From positions 29,927 to 93,926 of the forward strand of contig CAZVYG010000010.1 in the NCBI GenBank assembly GCA_964631605.1: a DNA stretch of 64,000 nucleotides, read 5' to 3'. The translations under genes and the position numbers were made by a program. Positions 26,413 to 34,906 of the stretch are shown here, piece after piece (the stretch's first letter is position 1; the number at the start of each line of letters is the position of its first letter). The notes beneath the pieces are model-generated. The model saw nothing but the letters and a program-made list of their open reading frames with translations, was not told the DNA's origin and ran no database searches. The DNA comes from JARKQH01 sp964631605 (lineage in GTDB: Bacteria; Verrucomicrobiota; Verrucomicrobiia; Limisphaerales; UBA8199).

Positions 26413-27669
26413 ATGGCAAGCAACTGGACTGACCGCCGGGTGGTGATTACAGGGATGGGCGTGGTCTCGCCGCTGGGCACCGACGTGGACACCTTCTGGA
26501 GCCGGTTGGTGGCCGGCGAGTGCGGAGTGGACCGCATCACCGCGTTCGATCCTTCCCAGTTCGACACCCAGATCGCCGCCGAGGTGAAGCATTTTGACCC
26601 CACCCCCGCCTTTCCTTCCCCCAAGGAGGTGAGGCGTACGGACCGGTACAGCCAGTTCGGCGTTCATGCCGCCTGGCAGGCCCTGAAGGATTCGGGGTTG
26701 GACCTCGACCAGGCCGACCGCGATGAATTCGGGGTTTTGATCGGCTCCGGCATCGGGGGCTTGGAAACCACGACCGCCCAGCACACGACGCTCCTCCAGC
26801 GGGGTCCGGGGCGGCTGTCCCCGTTCATGATCCCGATGCTCATCTCGAACATGGCATCCGGTTTGGTCTCCATGTACTACGGTCTGCGGGGCCCCAACTT
26901 CGCCACCTGCTCGGCGTGCGCGACCGCCAACCACGCGTTGGGGGAGGCGTGGCGCACCATCAAAATGGGGGATGCCAAAGTCATGCTGGCCGGAGGCGCC
27001 GAAGCCACCATTGTTCCGATCGGGATTGGGGGCTTCTGCGCCATGCGGGCGATGAGCACCCGGAACGACGACCCCAAACATGCCTCGCGCCCGTTCGACA
27101 AGGAACGCGACGGTTTTGTCATGGGCGAAGGCGCCGGTGTGCTTGTTCTGGAAGAGCTGGAACATGCCCGGGCCCGCGGCGCGCGCATCTACGCCGAGAT
27201 TGTTGGATATGGCAACACCGCCGATGCCTACCACCTGACAGCCCCTTCTCCGGGCGGGGAAGGCGCCACCCGCTGCATGCGCATGGCTTTGCGCAATGCC
27301 GGGCTCAACCCCGAGGATGTCACTTACATCAACGCCCACGGCACCGCCACCCCCACCGGCGACATCGCCGAAACTCAGGCCATCAAGACCGTCTTTGGCG
27401 ACCACGCCAGAAAACTTGCCGTCAGTTCCACCAAAGGCGCCACCGGCCACATGCTGGGCGCGGCCGGCGCGGTGGAAATGATCGTCTGCACCAAGGCGAT
27501 TCAAACCGACACGGTGCCGCCCACGATCAATTACGAGGTGCCCGATCCCGAGTGTGACCTGGATTACGTGCCCAACGTCGCGCGGCCGACCAAGGTCCAG
27601 GTCGTCATCAACAACTCCTTTGGCTTCGGCGGCCATAACGCCAGCGTTGTGGCCCGGAAGTTTGTGTGA
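26413..27669 (+). CDS. fabF: 3-oxoacyl-ACP synthase II
   Basis: 418 residues. Elongates acyl-ACP with malonyl-ACP. The nucleophile is Cys169 in TCSACATANHA, and the two catalytic His lie in INAHGTATPTGD and STKGATGHMLGAAG. The C-terminal NSFGFGGHNAS is standard. It follows acpP, and its TGA overlaps the GTG start of the next gene. Confidence 0.97.
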   Translation: MASNWTDRRVVITGMGVVSPLGTDVDTFWSRLVAGECGVDRITAFDPSQFDTQIAAEVKHFDPTPAFPSPKEVRRTDRYSQFGVHAAWQALKDSGLDLDQADRDEFGVLIGSGIGGLETTTAQHTTLLQRGPGRLSPFMIPMLISNMASGLVSMYYGLRGPNFATCSACATANHALGEAWRTIKMGDAKVMLAGGAEATIVPIGIGGFCAMRAMSTRNDDPKHASRPFDKERDGFVMGEGAGVLVLEELEHARARGARIYAEIVGYGNTADAYHLTAPSPGGEGATRCMRMALRNAGLNPEDVTYINAHGTATPTGDIAETQAIKTVFGDHARKLAVSSTKGATGHMLGAAGAVEMIVCTKAIQTDTVPPTINYEVPDPECDLDYVPNVARPTKVQVVINNSFGFGGHNASVVARKFV

Positions 27670-29003
27670 GTTTTCTTGCGCTGATCGAAGCCAAGCGCGA
27701 CGGGCAGGCGCTGAGCCCGGCTCAAATTGGCGGGATGGTTTCCGATTATGTGGCCGGACGCATTCCCGACTACCAAATGGCCGCCTTCCTCATGGCGGTT
27801 TATTTTCGCGGTCTGAATCCGGAGGAAACCGCCGCCCTCACCCTGGCCATGCGGGATTCGGGCGAGACCTTGTCCCTGCCGAAGGACGACCCGCGGCCAG
27901 TCGTGGACAAACACTCGACCGGCGGGGTGGGGGACAAAGTATCGCTCCCGCTGGCTCCGCTCCTGGCCTGCCTCGGCTTTCGAGTCCCCATGATTTCCGG
28001 CCGCGGTTTGGGCATCACCGGGGGGACGCTCGACAAATTGGACGCCATTCCCGGCTTCCAGACGCTGCTGTCTGCCGAGCGCATCGGCCAAATCGTGCAG
28101 CAAGTCGGCTGCGTGATGTGCGGCCAAACAGACCGCATGGTGCCCGCCGACAAAGGTCTCTACGCGCTGCGCGATGTGACGGGCACGGTCCCCTCCATCC
28201 CCTTGATTGTCGCCTCGATCCTCTCCAAGAAACTTGCCGAGGGTCTTCAGGCGCTGATCCTCGATGTCAAATGCGGCGCGGCGGCCTTCATGCCCACGCT
28301 CGAACAGGCTCGTGAACTGGCCGGCGCCATGGTCCGGCTCGGCACTCAGTGCGGGGTTAACACCCGCGCGCTGGTGACCGCGATGGACACGCCCCTCGGT
28401 TCCGCCGCCGGCAATTGGCTCGAGGTCAAGGAATCGGTCCAGTGTCTTGAAGGGGGCGGCCCGGCCGAGCTGCGCGCCCTGGTTATCGCATGCGCCGCCC
28501 ATTTGCTTGTGCAGACCGGCCAGTGCGCCTCCCTGGAAGCTGCCCGCGAGCAGGCAGCCACCTGCCTCGACTCCGGCCGGCCGCGGCGCAAATGGACGGA
28601 AATGCTCGCGGCGCAGGGCGCCGACCTCGAGGCGTTCGAACGCAAGTTGCGGCTGGATGTCACCGCTCCCGCTGTGCTTGAGGTTCACGCTCCAATGGCG
28701 GGCTTTGTGGTCCGCTGCGACGCCCGTCAGATCGGTGAAATCGTGCGCGACCTTGGGGGCGGCCGCTTGACCCAGGAATCCGTTGTTAATTACGAGGTGG
28801 GCGTGGACCACTTGGCCAGGGTTGGCGCAGCGGTCTCCGCAGGCGCCATCCTTGCGCGGGTTCACGCCGCGGATGACCATCAAGCCGCCTGGGCCGCTCG
28901 CCGCGTCCAAGCCGCCTTCCAGATTGCTCCCAACCCGCCTGCGCCCGCTCCTCTCATCCGGGAAGTTATCGTCGCCGGTCAGGGCCCCAACGAGACCCGG
29001 TAG
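27666..29003 (+). CDS. deoA: Thymidine/pyrimidine-nucleoside phosphorylase
   Basis: 445 residues starting at GTG 27666, which overlaps the fabF stop (GTGA). Splits thymidine or uridine with phosphate into base and (deoxy)ribose 1-phosphate. Motifs: DKHSTGGVGDKVSLPLAP (phosphate site), GRGLGITGGTLDKLDAIPG and LDVKCGAAAFM. The three-domain layout and length are normal for the family. Pairing with acpP-fabF is probably organisational. Its 3' end overlaps the convergent polysaccharide lyase gene by 25 bases. Confidence 0.94.
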   Translation: MSFLALIEAKRDGQALSPAQIGGMVSDYVAGRIPDYQMAAFLMAVYFRGLNPEETAALTLAMRDSGETLSLPKDDPRPVVDKHSTGGVGDKVSLPLAPLLACLGFRVPMISGRGLGITGGTLDKLDAIPGFQTLLSAERIGQIVQQVGCVMCGQTDRMVPADKGLYALRDVTGTVPSIPLIVASILSKKLAEGLQALILDVKCGAAAFMPTLEQARELAGAMVRLGTQCGVNTRALVTAMDTPLGSAAGNWLEVKESVQCLEGGGPAELRALVIACAAHLLVQTGQCASLEAAREQAATCLDSGRPRRKWTEMLAAQGADLEAFERKLRLDVTAPAVLEVHAPMAGFVVRCDARQIGEIVRDLGGGRLTQESVVNYEVGVDHLARVGAAVSAGAILARVHAADDHQAAWAARRVQAAFQIAPNPPAPAPLIREVIVAGQGPNETR

Positions 29004-32000
29004 AACCGGCGCGGCCAATTTGTCTCCAGATCGGCCCAGGCAAAGGGCAGCCTTGCGGGATTGGTTACCAGCAGCGTCGTCCATATCCCACTCCCGAGGT
29101 TGGTGGCCGCCTCGATGGCGTAGTTCAGACCGGCATCGCCGTCCACCGTGACCAGAAATGGAAACGTGGCGGTTTCCGGCGCGCGCAGGGTGGGGGCCTG
29201 CGGGGCCCTCACTACCACCCAGAAACTTTGAGTTGCGCTGGCGGGATTGATGGTTGCCGCACTCACTTCCAGCCACGGTGCAACATTCGAATCCCCCTCT
29301 TTGGAACCATAGTTGACCAGCCCGTCAGCGGTGGTGTTGGTGGCAAAAATCCTCAGGGAAAGTGGCTTTTGAATTTGCAGCGCTGCCTGAACACCGGCCG
29401 CCACATCCAGCAAGGTGTCGCTGCCCGCCTGGGCTGTCCAGGTGCCAAGCATCAGGTCACTGAGCGGACGGGTGTTCCACGTGAGGGATTCCTCGCTCCA
29501 GGAATCGTCGGTCACGACGGCGGCGGCATGCGTCCCCGGCAGGCTCGCCGCCACTGCGTGCAACCGCACCGTGGCCTCGGTGACCCAGCCTCCGATGCCA
29601 CTCAAGTCAAAACGCAAATAGCTTTCCCGGTTGAGTCCCAGGGCGGCCAGTTTTACCGCCAGGTTCGTCTCGCTCCCGTAGTTCAGGTTCGCGGAACTCC
29701 CATCCCGCACGAATGCGTCCGCCACCGGCCGCAGCCGCGCGTGCCAGCCGTCCTCGCGCACGCTTACGGTGAACAGGTTGCTTCGCCCCGCATCTCCTGC
29801 AGCGGGGCGCCACGTCAAAATCCCCTGCTCGGCGTCGAGGGTCGCGCCCGCTGGCGCGGACAGAAGCTCGAAGCGTAGTTGTTGCGGCGGGTTATCCGGG
29901 TCCGAGGCACGGTTGGTCACCACGAGAGTGGTTCCCGCCACGGCGATTTGCGTGCCCACCGCCTCCAGCACCGGCGGACGGTTGGTGTCATACACAAAGC
30001 GCGCGGAGAGGGTTTGCCCGCGGCGTCCGCTGACGTTGACCGTGATCTGCAGGGTGGGGCTGAGCCGGGTTACGGTGATGCCCGGGTCGGCGGAAGCGAG
30101 CGTCAGGCCGGACCGGCTGAGGGTCAGGGTGAGGGTCCCGGTATTGGTTTGTGTGGGATCGGATACCGCCAGAGCCAGCTCGCGGGCCGTTTCGCGCGCC
30201 AGCACGCTGGCACGGTTATTGCAAGTGAGGTAATCCACCGTTTTATCCCCCGCATTCCAGAAATTGACCGCCAGCACATTCAGCCGTGTCTCGCGCACAG
30301 CCTGCGCCTGGGTCGAATTTTCCAGGACGGCAATGTGGGGCTGGGTGGCATAAGCCGCCACTGCCGCGCCGTCTTGGTTGGGCAGAATCACGTAGGCATA
30401 AGTGGCGTTTGTTGGCCTGACCCCATGATTGAGGACCAGGGAAAGGTAGTGGCGCGTGACGGGGTTGGTCACAGATGCGGTTGGCTGGGGCAGGGTGTTG
30501 ATGTCATACCACCGGCCGGTGCGCGAGTAGCGCCGGGCCTCAACCGTCGCCCCGTCCGGGAAATAATAGCCGCCGGCCCCTTCGAGGGCGCACCAACGCA
30601 GGCCCGAATAATTGGAAGCCCATCCCAGGGTGGCGGGCGCGGTTGCGCCATCTGCAACAAATCCGTTCGAGCCGGCGCTGTTCAGCCGCCGGTTCTCGAT
30701 GGTGGTGTGCACCTCGTTGGTTCCTCCGCACGTAATGCCGGCGCCCAGACACACAATCTCGTCGTCAAATAGAAACCAGGATTTGTTCAATACCAGCGAG
30801 CTGGAGGCATCAATCGCTTTAAAAGCCATCCCGACTGATCCGTAATTGTCCTCGAGCACCGCCCCGCCCACCCACGGCTGCGAGCTGGTCTTGCTCTGAC
30901 CCCAGCCATTGGCCCGCGCAAGAGTGTCCACCGTGGTGCCGGGCAGATGATAGGGATCAATGGTGGGCCAGAAGTTATCGGTGAACTGGGTCAGGTCATC
31001 GTTGTAAAGCCAGGTCGTGCCGTCCCCGGTGTACCAGCCCTTGAGGTTTTCGGTATTGATGGATTCGTAATTGTAGATGCGGGTGGAGAACATGCTGATC
31101 CCGAACGCAAAACCCGGCCGCAAGTGCATCACCCGGTCCATGCAGGGAAACTGGAAGTGGCCGATCCGTTCGCCTCGCGATGGCACGTTGGTGTCGGCCA
31201 GCAATTGTCGGGCGGCAGCCACCAGATGCAGCGGCACATGGCTCGTCAGCGAGGTGAGGGTGTCCGCCTCGTCCCAGTACTTGATGGCGCTTTTGAGCCG
31301 CGCGGCGTCGGATGGCGCGGCGCTTTGCGCGAGCTGCAGCATGGCGTTAATGGCGGTGCGGCCTGGGCTGTAGTCGCCCGTGCTGGATTGGCGCGCAATT
31401 TCGCGGCCGCGCACAAACGCCGGCATCGCCCCCCGGTAAATCAAGGGCTCGTAGGAACGCCAGCACCAGGTGAGCACGTTGGTCCGTAGCGGGTCGGTCA
31501 CCGTCCAGGGCGACCCCTCCAGCCAATGCAGCAGCTTGATCGAATCGTGGAAGTGCGAGATGCCATACCCCGCCGTGTAGGGATGCTTGCCGTGCTGGAT
31601 GAACGAGCCGTCGGTGTAGAAGCCGTCGCCGCTGGTCACGTGCTTGAACACGCTGTTTGCTCCCCCGCCCGCCACGTCGCTCAACCCGTCCCGTGCCGCC
31701 GCCACCTTGCCGCCGTTCTTCTCGACCACCCCGCGCACCGCCACCACGTCGGCCTTCCAGATGCGGTTGGCCCCGGTCAGGGTCACCGCCGGGGTGAACT
31801 TGTCAATGGCCTTGCAATAGTTGGTGATTTGGACTCCGGTCAACAGCGGATACATGAGCACCATGCAATCGTTGAGCCACATTGCCGACCCGATCTCCCA
31901 GTCCCACCAGTTGTCATACTTGGTCTTGGTTTCGTTGTACCGGTGGGTGTACATCCATTCCAAGCCGTCCAGAATGTCCGCCGCCAGCGCCGCGTTGCTG

Positions 32001-32398
32001 TACACCGGCGACCCCAGCGTGGCCCAACCCAGCGCCATTTCCTTCAGCCGCTGGTAGGACGTGGTGATATCCTCCGACTGGTTGGTGCGCGCGGCGTCAG
32101 CCCACAGGCACGTGCGGTCATTGGTCTTGATCATCGCAGACCAGCGGCTGTTGGCGCTGTTGGCGATGGAGGTGACCCGGCTCACCACGGCTGCATCGGA
32201 AAGGTCCAGCCCCGGTCCGCCGGTCAGGAATTCATGCCACCGCAACCGCAGCCCATCGAACTCATCCGCGCGACCCGGGCTCAGGTTTGGACCCAGAAGT
32301 GTCGCGGCCAGCAGCGCCAGTGGCAGGAGCTTGGCCAACCCGCCAGCCGCAGGGCTTGCCCTGCGCCTGCCCCATGATCGTTGCAAAAGAGGGTGCAT
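28979..32398 (-). CDS. Secreted polysaccharide lyase family 8-like enzyme
   Basis: 1139 residues. An Arg-rich N-terminus then a hydrophobic core (KLLPLALLAATLLG) form an export signal. The catalytic alpha-toroid and beta part match PL8 (hyaluronan, chondroitin AC or xanthan lyases): KYDNWWDWEIGSAMWLND and DGSFIQHGKHPYTAGYG (near residue 265) hold the Trp patch and the Asn/His/Tyr active-site region. Residues about 808-885 look like an Ig-like domain, 888-1044 like a DNRLRE/carbohydrate-binding domain (VADAFVRDG, SYLRFDLSGIG), and the last 60 residues hold the STNL/FYRV module. The start lies only 24 bases after a tRNA-Leu gene. The exact substrate cannot be told. Confidence 0.85.
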   Translation of the reverse strand: MHPLLQRSWGRRRASPAAGGLAKLLPLALLAATLLGPNLSPGRADEFDGLRLRWHEFLTGGPGLDLSDAAVVSRVTSIANSANSRWSAMIKTNDRTCLWADAARTNQSEDITTSYQRLKEMALGWATLGSPVYSNAALAADILDGLEWMYTHRYNETKTKYDNWWDWEIGSAMWLNDCMVLMYPLLTGVQITNYCKAIDKFTPAVTLTGANRIWKADVVAVRGVVEKNGGKVAAARDGLSDVAGGGANSVFKHVTSGDGFYTDGSFIQHGKHPYTAGYGISHFHDSIKLLHWLEGSPWTVTDPLRTNVLTWCWRSYEPLIYRGAMPAFVRGREIARQSSTGDYSPGRTAINAMLQLAQSAAPSDAARLKSAIKYWDEADTLTSLTSHVPLHLVAAARQLLADTNVPSRGERIGHFQFPCMDRVMHLRPGFAFGISMFSTRIYNYESINTENLKGWYTGDGTTWLYNDDLTQFTDNFWPTIDPYHLPGTTVDTLARANGWGQSKTSSQPWVGGAVLEDNYGSVGMAFKAIDASSSLVLNKSWFLFDDEIVCLGAGITCGGTNEVHTTIENRRLNSAGSNGFVADGATAPATLGWASNYSGLRWCALEGAGGYYFPDGATVEARRYSRTGRWYDINTLPQPTASVTNPVTRHYLSLVLNHGVRPTNATYAYVILPNQDGAAVAAYATQPHIAVLENSTQAQAVRETRLNVLAVNFWNAGDKTVDYLTCNNRASVLARETARELALAVSDPTQTNTGTLTLTLSRSGLTLASADPGITVTRLSPTLQITVNVSGRRGQTLSARFVYDTNRPPVLEAVGTQIAVAGTTLVVTNRASDPDNPPQQLRFELLSAPAGATLDAEQGILTWRPAAGDAGRSNLFTVSVREDGWHARLRPVADAFVRDGSSANLNYGSETNLAVKLAALGLNRESYLRFDLSGIGGWVTEATVRLHAVAASLPGTHAAAVVTDDSWSEESLTWNTRPLSDLMLGTWTAQAGSDTLLDVAAGVQAALQIQKPLSLRIFATNTTADGLVNYGSKEGDSNVAPWLEVSAATINPASATQSFWVVVRAPQAPTLRAPETATFPFLVTVDGDAGLNYAIEAATNLGSGIWTTLLVTNPARLPFAWADLETNWPRRFYRVSLGP

Positions 32399-32422
32399 CA
32401 GACGTTGCTATTGTCACTCTGC

Positions 32423-32507
32423 TGGTGGGCGCGACAGGGGTCGAACCTGCAAGGATTGCTCCAAAGGATCCTAAGTCCTTCGCGTCTGCCAATTCCGCCA
32501 CGCGCCC
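32423..32507 (-). tRNA. tRNA-Leu (anticodon UAG)
   Basis: The minus strand folds as a class II tRNA: acceptor GGGCGCG/CGCGCCC, D-arm with GGCGGAATTGGCAGACGC, anticodon stem AAGGA/TCCTT with loop CTTAGGA (anticodon TAG), a long variable arm, a T-arm with GGTTCGACC, and an encoded 3' CCA. It reads CUA and other CUN leucine codons. One such CTA codon sits in the leuA leader peptide in this window. Confidence 0.95.
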
Positions 32508-32609
32508 AGCCGGCGGGGATCGTTACAATGCCAAGGCTCTTTTACCATTAAATGGTCCGGAGTGAAGCTTAATCTGTCCCGGCCCGGCCTCCGGGGCGCG
32601 GTCGAGCGT

Positions 32610-32963
32610 CTATTGGCTTCGGACGGGGGTGGTGGGCATCACCGGAACGATCTTGTGCGTCACCGAGTTGCTGGCCGTCCCGGTTGAGATTTTCGTCCAC
32701 AGCACCGTCCGATTGGTGTCCGGCAGAAAATAGAAACCGGCCTTGAGCGGGAGGACGGAAAACTTGTTGGTGCTGCCCGACTCAGGTGCTTTGGGAGTCG
32801 CCGGGGCGGCCTTGCCGGGCTGAGCGGAGCCGCCATAGCCGGGGCCGGGGCTGCCGCCATAACGGGGTCTTTGGTTGCCACCGTAACCGGTTTGGGCGGC
32901 GGTGGGGAAAAGACAGGTCAGAACCACGGCCGAGGCCAGAGCAACAATGCCAGAGGACTTCAT
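32610..32963 (-). CDS. Small secreted Gly/Tyr-rich protein of unknown function
   Basis: 117 residues from the ATG at 32961-32963, preceded by an AGGATG that can serve as ribosome site; longer TTG/ATG starts up to 33000 exist but the signal peptide begins here (MKSSGIVALASAVVLTCLF, then PTAAQ). A low-complexity part follows with repeated RYGGSPGPGYGGS, then a more ordered C-terminal part (FYFLPDTNRTVLWTKIS). It lies between tRNA-Leu and the propeller gene. No family recognised. Confidence 0.6.
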   Translation of the reverse strand: MKSSGIVALASAVVLTCLFPTAAQTGYGGNQRPRYGGSPGPGYGGSAQPGKAAPATPKAPESGSTNKFSVLPLKAGFYFLPDTNRTVLWTKISTGTASNSVTHKIVPVMPTTPVRSQ

Positions 32964-33004
32964 GTACAACATCCTAATCCCGGGGGCCGGCGGCGGCAAG
33001 AGCC

Positions 33005-34324
33005 CTAATACTCAGGCATGCGTTGGAAACGAATTCGCCGGACATAACCCCAGTCGCTTTCACAAACGATGATGTTGCCCGCCGCGTCCATGGTCACGCT
33101 GCGCCCCTCGCTGATTTTGGGCTCGGGAGAATAAAAATACTGGCCATCTCCCGCATGGAGGTTGCCGCCCCAGCCATTCAAGAGGAGGTGGACGATCCCG
33201 CCAGTATCGAGATACCACAGTTGGCAGCCGTCATGAGTCAAAAGCAGGTAACCGCCGGTGGGGACGGGGTAAATGCTCCGGACGCCGTTCAGGCCCGTGG
33301 CCAGCGCCAGTTGTCCGTCTCCGCCGCCGGCTGTTGTCCCGTTGCCAGCCAGAAGGGTTTTCGCGCCGGCCGGGCTGACGCGATACACGTAATGCGCCCC
33401 CCGGTCGCAGACGAGGATGTCTCCATTGCTTTCGACATACAGGGTGCCCAGCTCGACGAACCCGGAGGCGACGGTTTGCAAGCCACCGGCCGGTGTCCAC
33501 TTTCGCAGCCGGGTTTTCGCGCAAAAATAGCCCAGCGATTCGTCCTCCCTGACCCACAGTCCGCGTCCGCCTTCCAAGGGACCGGTCGCGGTGGCCAGAA
33601 AAAGGGTCGTCATGATGCCGTTGGTGTGGACGCGGCGCACCCGCCCGTTCTCGGTGTCCAGGACATACACAGTGCCGTCGGCGCGCGTCCACAGGCCGTT
33701 GGGAAAATTGAGTTGCAAAGTCGTGGCCGGCGCCGGCCCCTCGCCGTTAAAACCCCCCACGTGCGTGCCCGCATGGGTATGAATCGTGCCTTCGGGCGTC
33801 ACCCGAAGAATCGAATGGCTGTTTTTGTCCGCGATGTAGATGTTTCCGGCGCGGTCCGCCATGGCAAAATGGGGTCGAGACAGGGCCGCCCATGCGGCCG
33901 AGCCTCCTTCATACCAGGGCTGCCAGTAGCTCACGCCGTCAGTCTGACCCGCGCCAATGCCGGCGACCGTTTCCAGCAGCCCATACGCTCTCACGAGGTT
34001 AGTGAATCCCTGCAATGTGGCCGGCACCGGCACGGCCCGGACCCGGTAAAACCGGGTGCCTTCCGCCGATGCTGCCGCCGCGCTTCCGCTGGCGTTGGTC
34101 GAAAAAACGTTTTGGAGGGAAGTCCAGGGCCCTTGGACCGCGCTGGCGCCTTCCACAGTGCAGATTCCCGGCACAGGCGCGTTCGTCCAGACCAGGCGTC
34201 CGTCCCGTCCGTAATAGGTCACCCGCAAATCAGAGGCCGCCGGTGCCAGACAGGCAACCGTCTCCAGCACGGCGGCCAGCGCGGCGGCCCGCCAGAACCT
34301 GCTTAACAGGACCTTCGGTTCCAT
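33005..34324 (-). CDS. Secreted NHL-repeat-like beta-propeller protein
   Basis: 439 residues with an N-terminal export signal (ALAAVLETVACLAPAAS). Residues about 31-98 hold a variant of the module that ends in RFYRV. The rest is a chain of NHL-type blades: FAMADRAGNIYIADKNSHSI, LWTRADGTVYVLDTENGRV, TLYVESNGDILVCDRGAH and VTMDAAGNIIVCESDWGY. Such propellers usually bind proteins or sugars, and a few have lyase activity; none can be assigned here. Possibly a surface-associated binding protein. Confidence 0.75.
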   Translation of the reverse strand: MEPKVLLSRFWRAAALAAVLETVACLAPAASDLRVTYYGRDGRLVWTNAPVPGICTVEGASAVQGPWTSLQNVFSTNASGSAAAASAEGTRFYRVRAVPVPATLQGFTNLVRAYGLLETVAGIGAGQTDGVSYWQPWYEGGSAAWAALSRPHFAMADRAGNIYIADKNSHSILRVTPEGTIHTHAGTHVGGFNGEGPAPATTLQLNFPNGLWTRADGTVYVLDTENGRVRRVHTNGIMTTLFLATATGPLEGGRGLWVREDESLGYFCAKTRLRKWTPAGGLQTVASGFVELGTLYVESNGDILVCDRGAHYVYRVSPAGAKTLLAGNGTTAGGGDGQLALATGLNGVRSIYPVPTGGYLLLTHDGCQLWYLDTGGIVHLLLNGWGGNLHAGDGQYFYSPEPKISEGRSVTMDAAGNIIVCESDWGYVRRIRFQRMPEY

Positions 34325-34600
34325 GAGAGTTGAATGTAACGATTGATGACAGAGTATTACAAGCCTGGGTCTGCCCTCGCCGCGGCGGCGCCTGCGGTCT
34401 CAAAACCGGCACCGGTGTCCGCCGCTTCCGTCATCCTCCCCTCTGCAGGGGGCAACCGAGGGATCATCCGCGCCGGCCTTGGCCGCGGGTGGACTGGCCT
34501 TTGCTTTGCTCGCGCGCGGGGCAACGGGGCTGCGCCGCGCAAAGGGCTGGACACGGCCGTTGCGGCAGGCTATCCACCGTAGCCGATATCAACAAGCATT

Positions 34601-34906
34601 ATGGCTGTAATTGTGCAATTCGATTTTCCGTTTCCGGGCCCATTCGGAGCCGATATGGAGAGCGGTCTCAAAGACCTGGCCTTGTCCATCACGCAGGAGC
34701 CGGGTTTCCTTTGGAAAATTTGGACGGAAAACTCCAGAGATCAGGAGGCAGGTGGCATTTACCTGTTCAGGGATCGGCCTTCCGCCGAGGCCTACGTGGC
34801 CAAGCACACCGCGCGCCTGGCGCGGTTCGGTGTCCAAAACGCCCGAGCCAAAGTTTTTGAAATCAATGCCGGCCTCACTCGAATCACCCATGGTCCGTGT
34901 GCGTGA
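34601..34906 (+). CDS. YdhR-like putative monooxygenase domain protein
   Basis: 101 residues matching the small dimeric alpha/beta-barrel YdhR family: VIVQFDFPFPGPFG at the start, PGFLWKIWTEN in the middle and GGIYLFRDRPSAEAYVAKH. The family is annotated as putative monooxygenase without a proven substrate. The 3' end overlaps the next gene by 17 bases in another frame. Confidence 0.8.
   Translation: MAVIVQFDFPFPGPFGADMESGLKDLALSITQEPGFLWKIWTENSRDQEAGGIYLFRDRPSAEAYVAKHTARLARFGVQNARAKVFEINAGLTRITHGPCA

Noticed and set aside
27564..29276. 570-codon minus-strand frame opposite deoA
   Set aside because: Antisense shadow of a clear thymidine phosphorylase.
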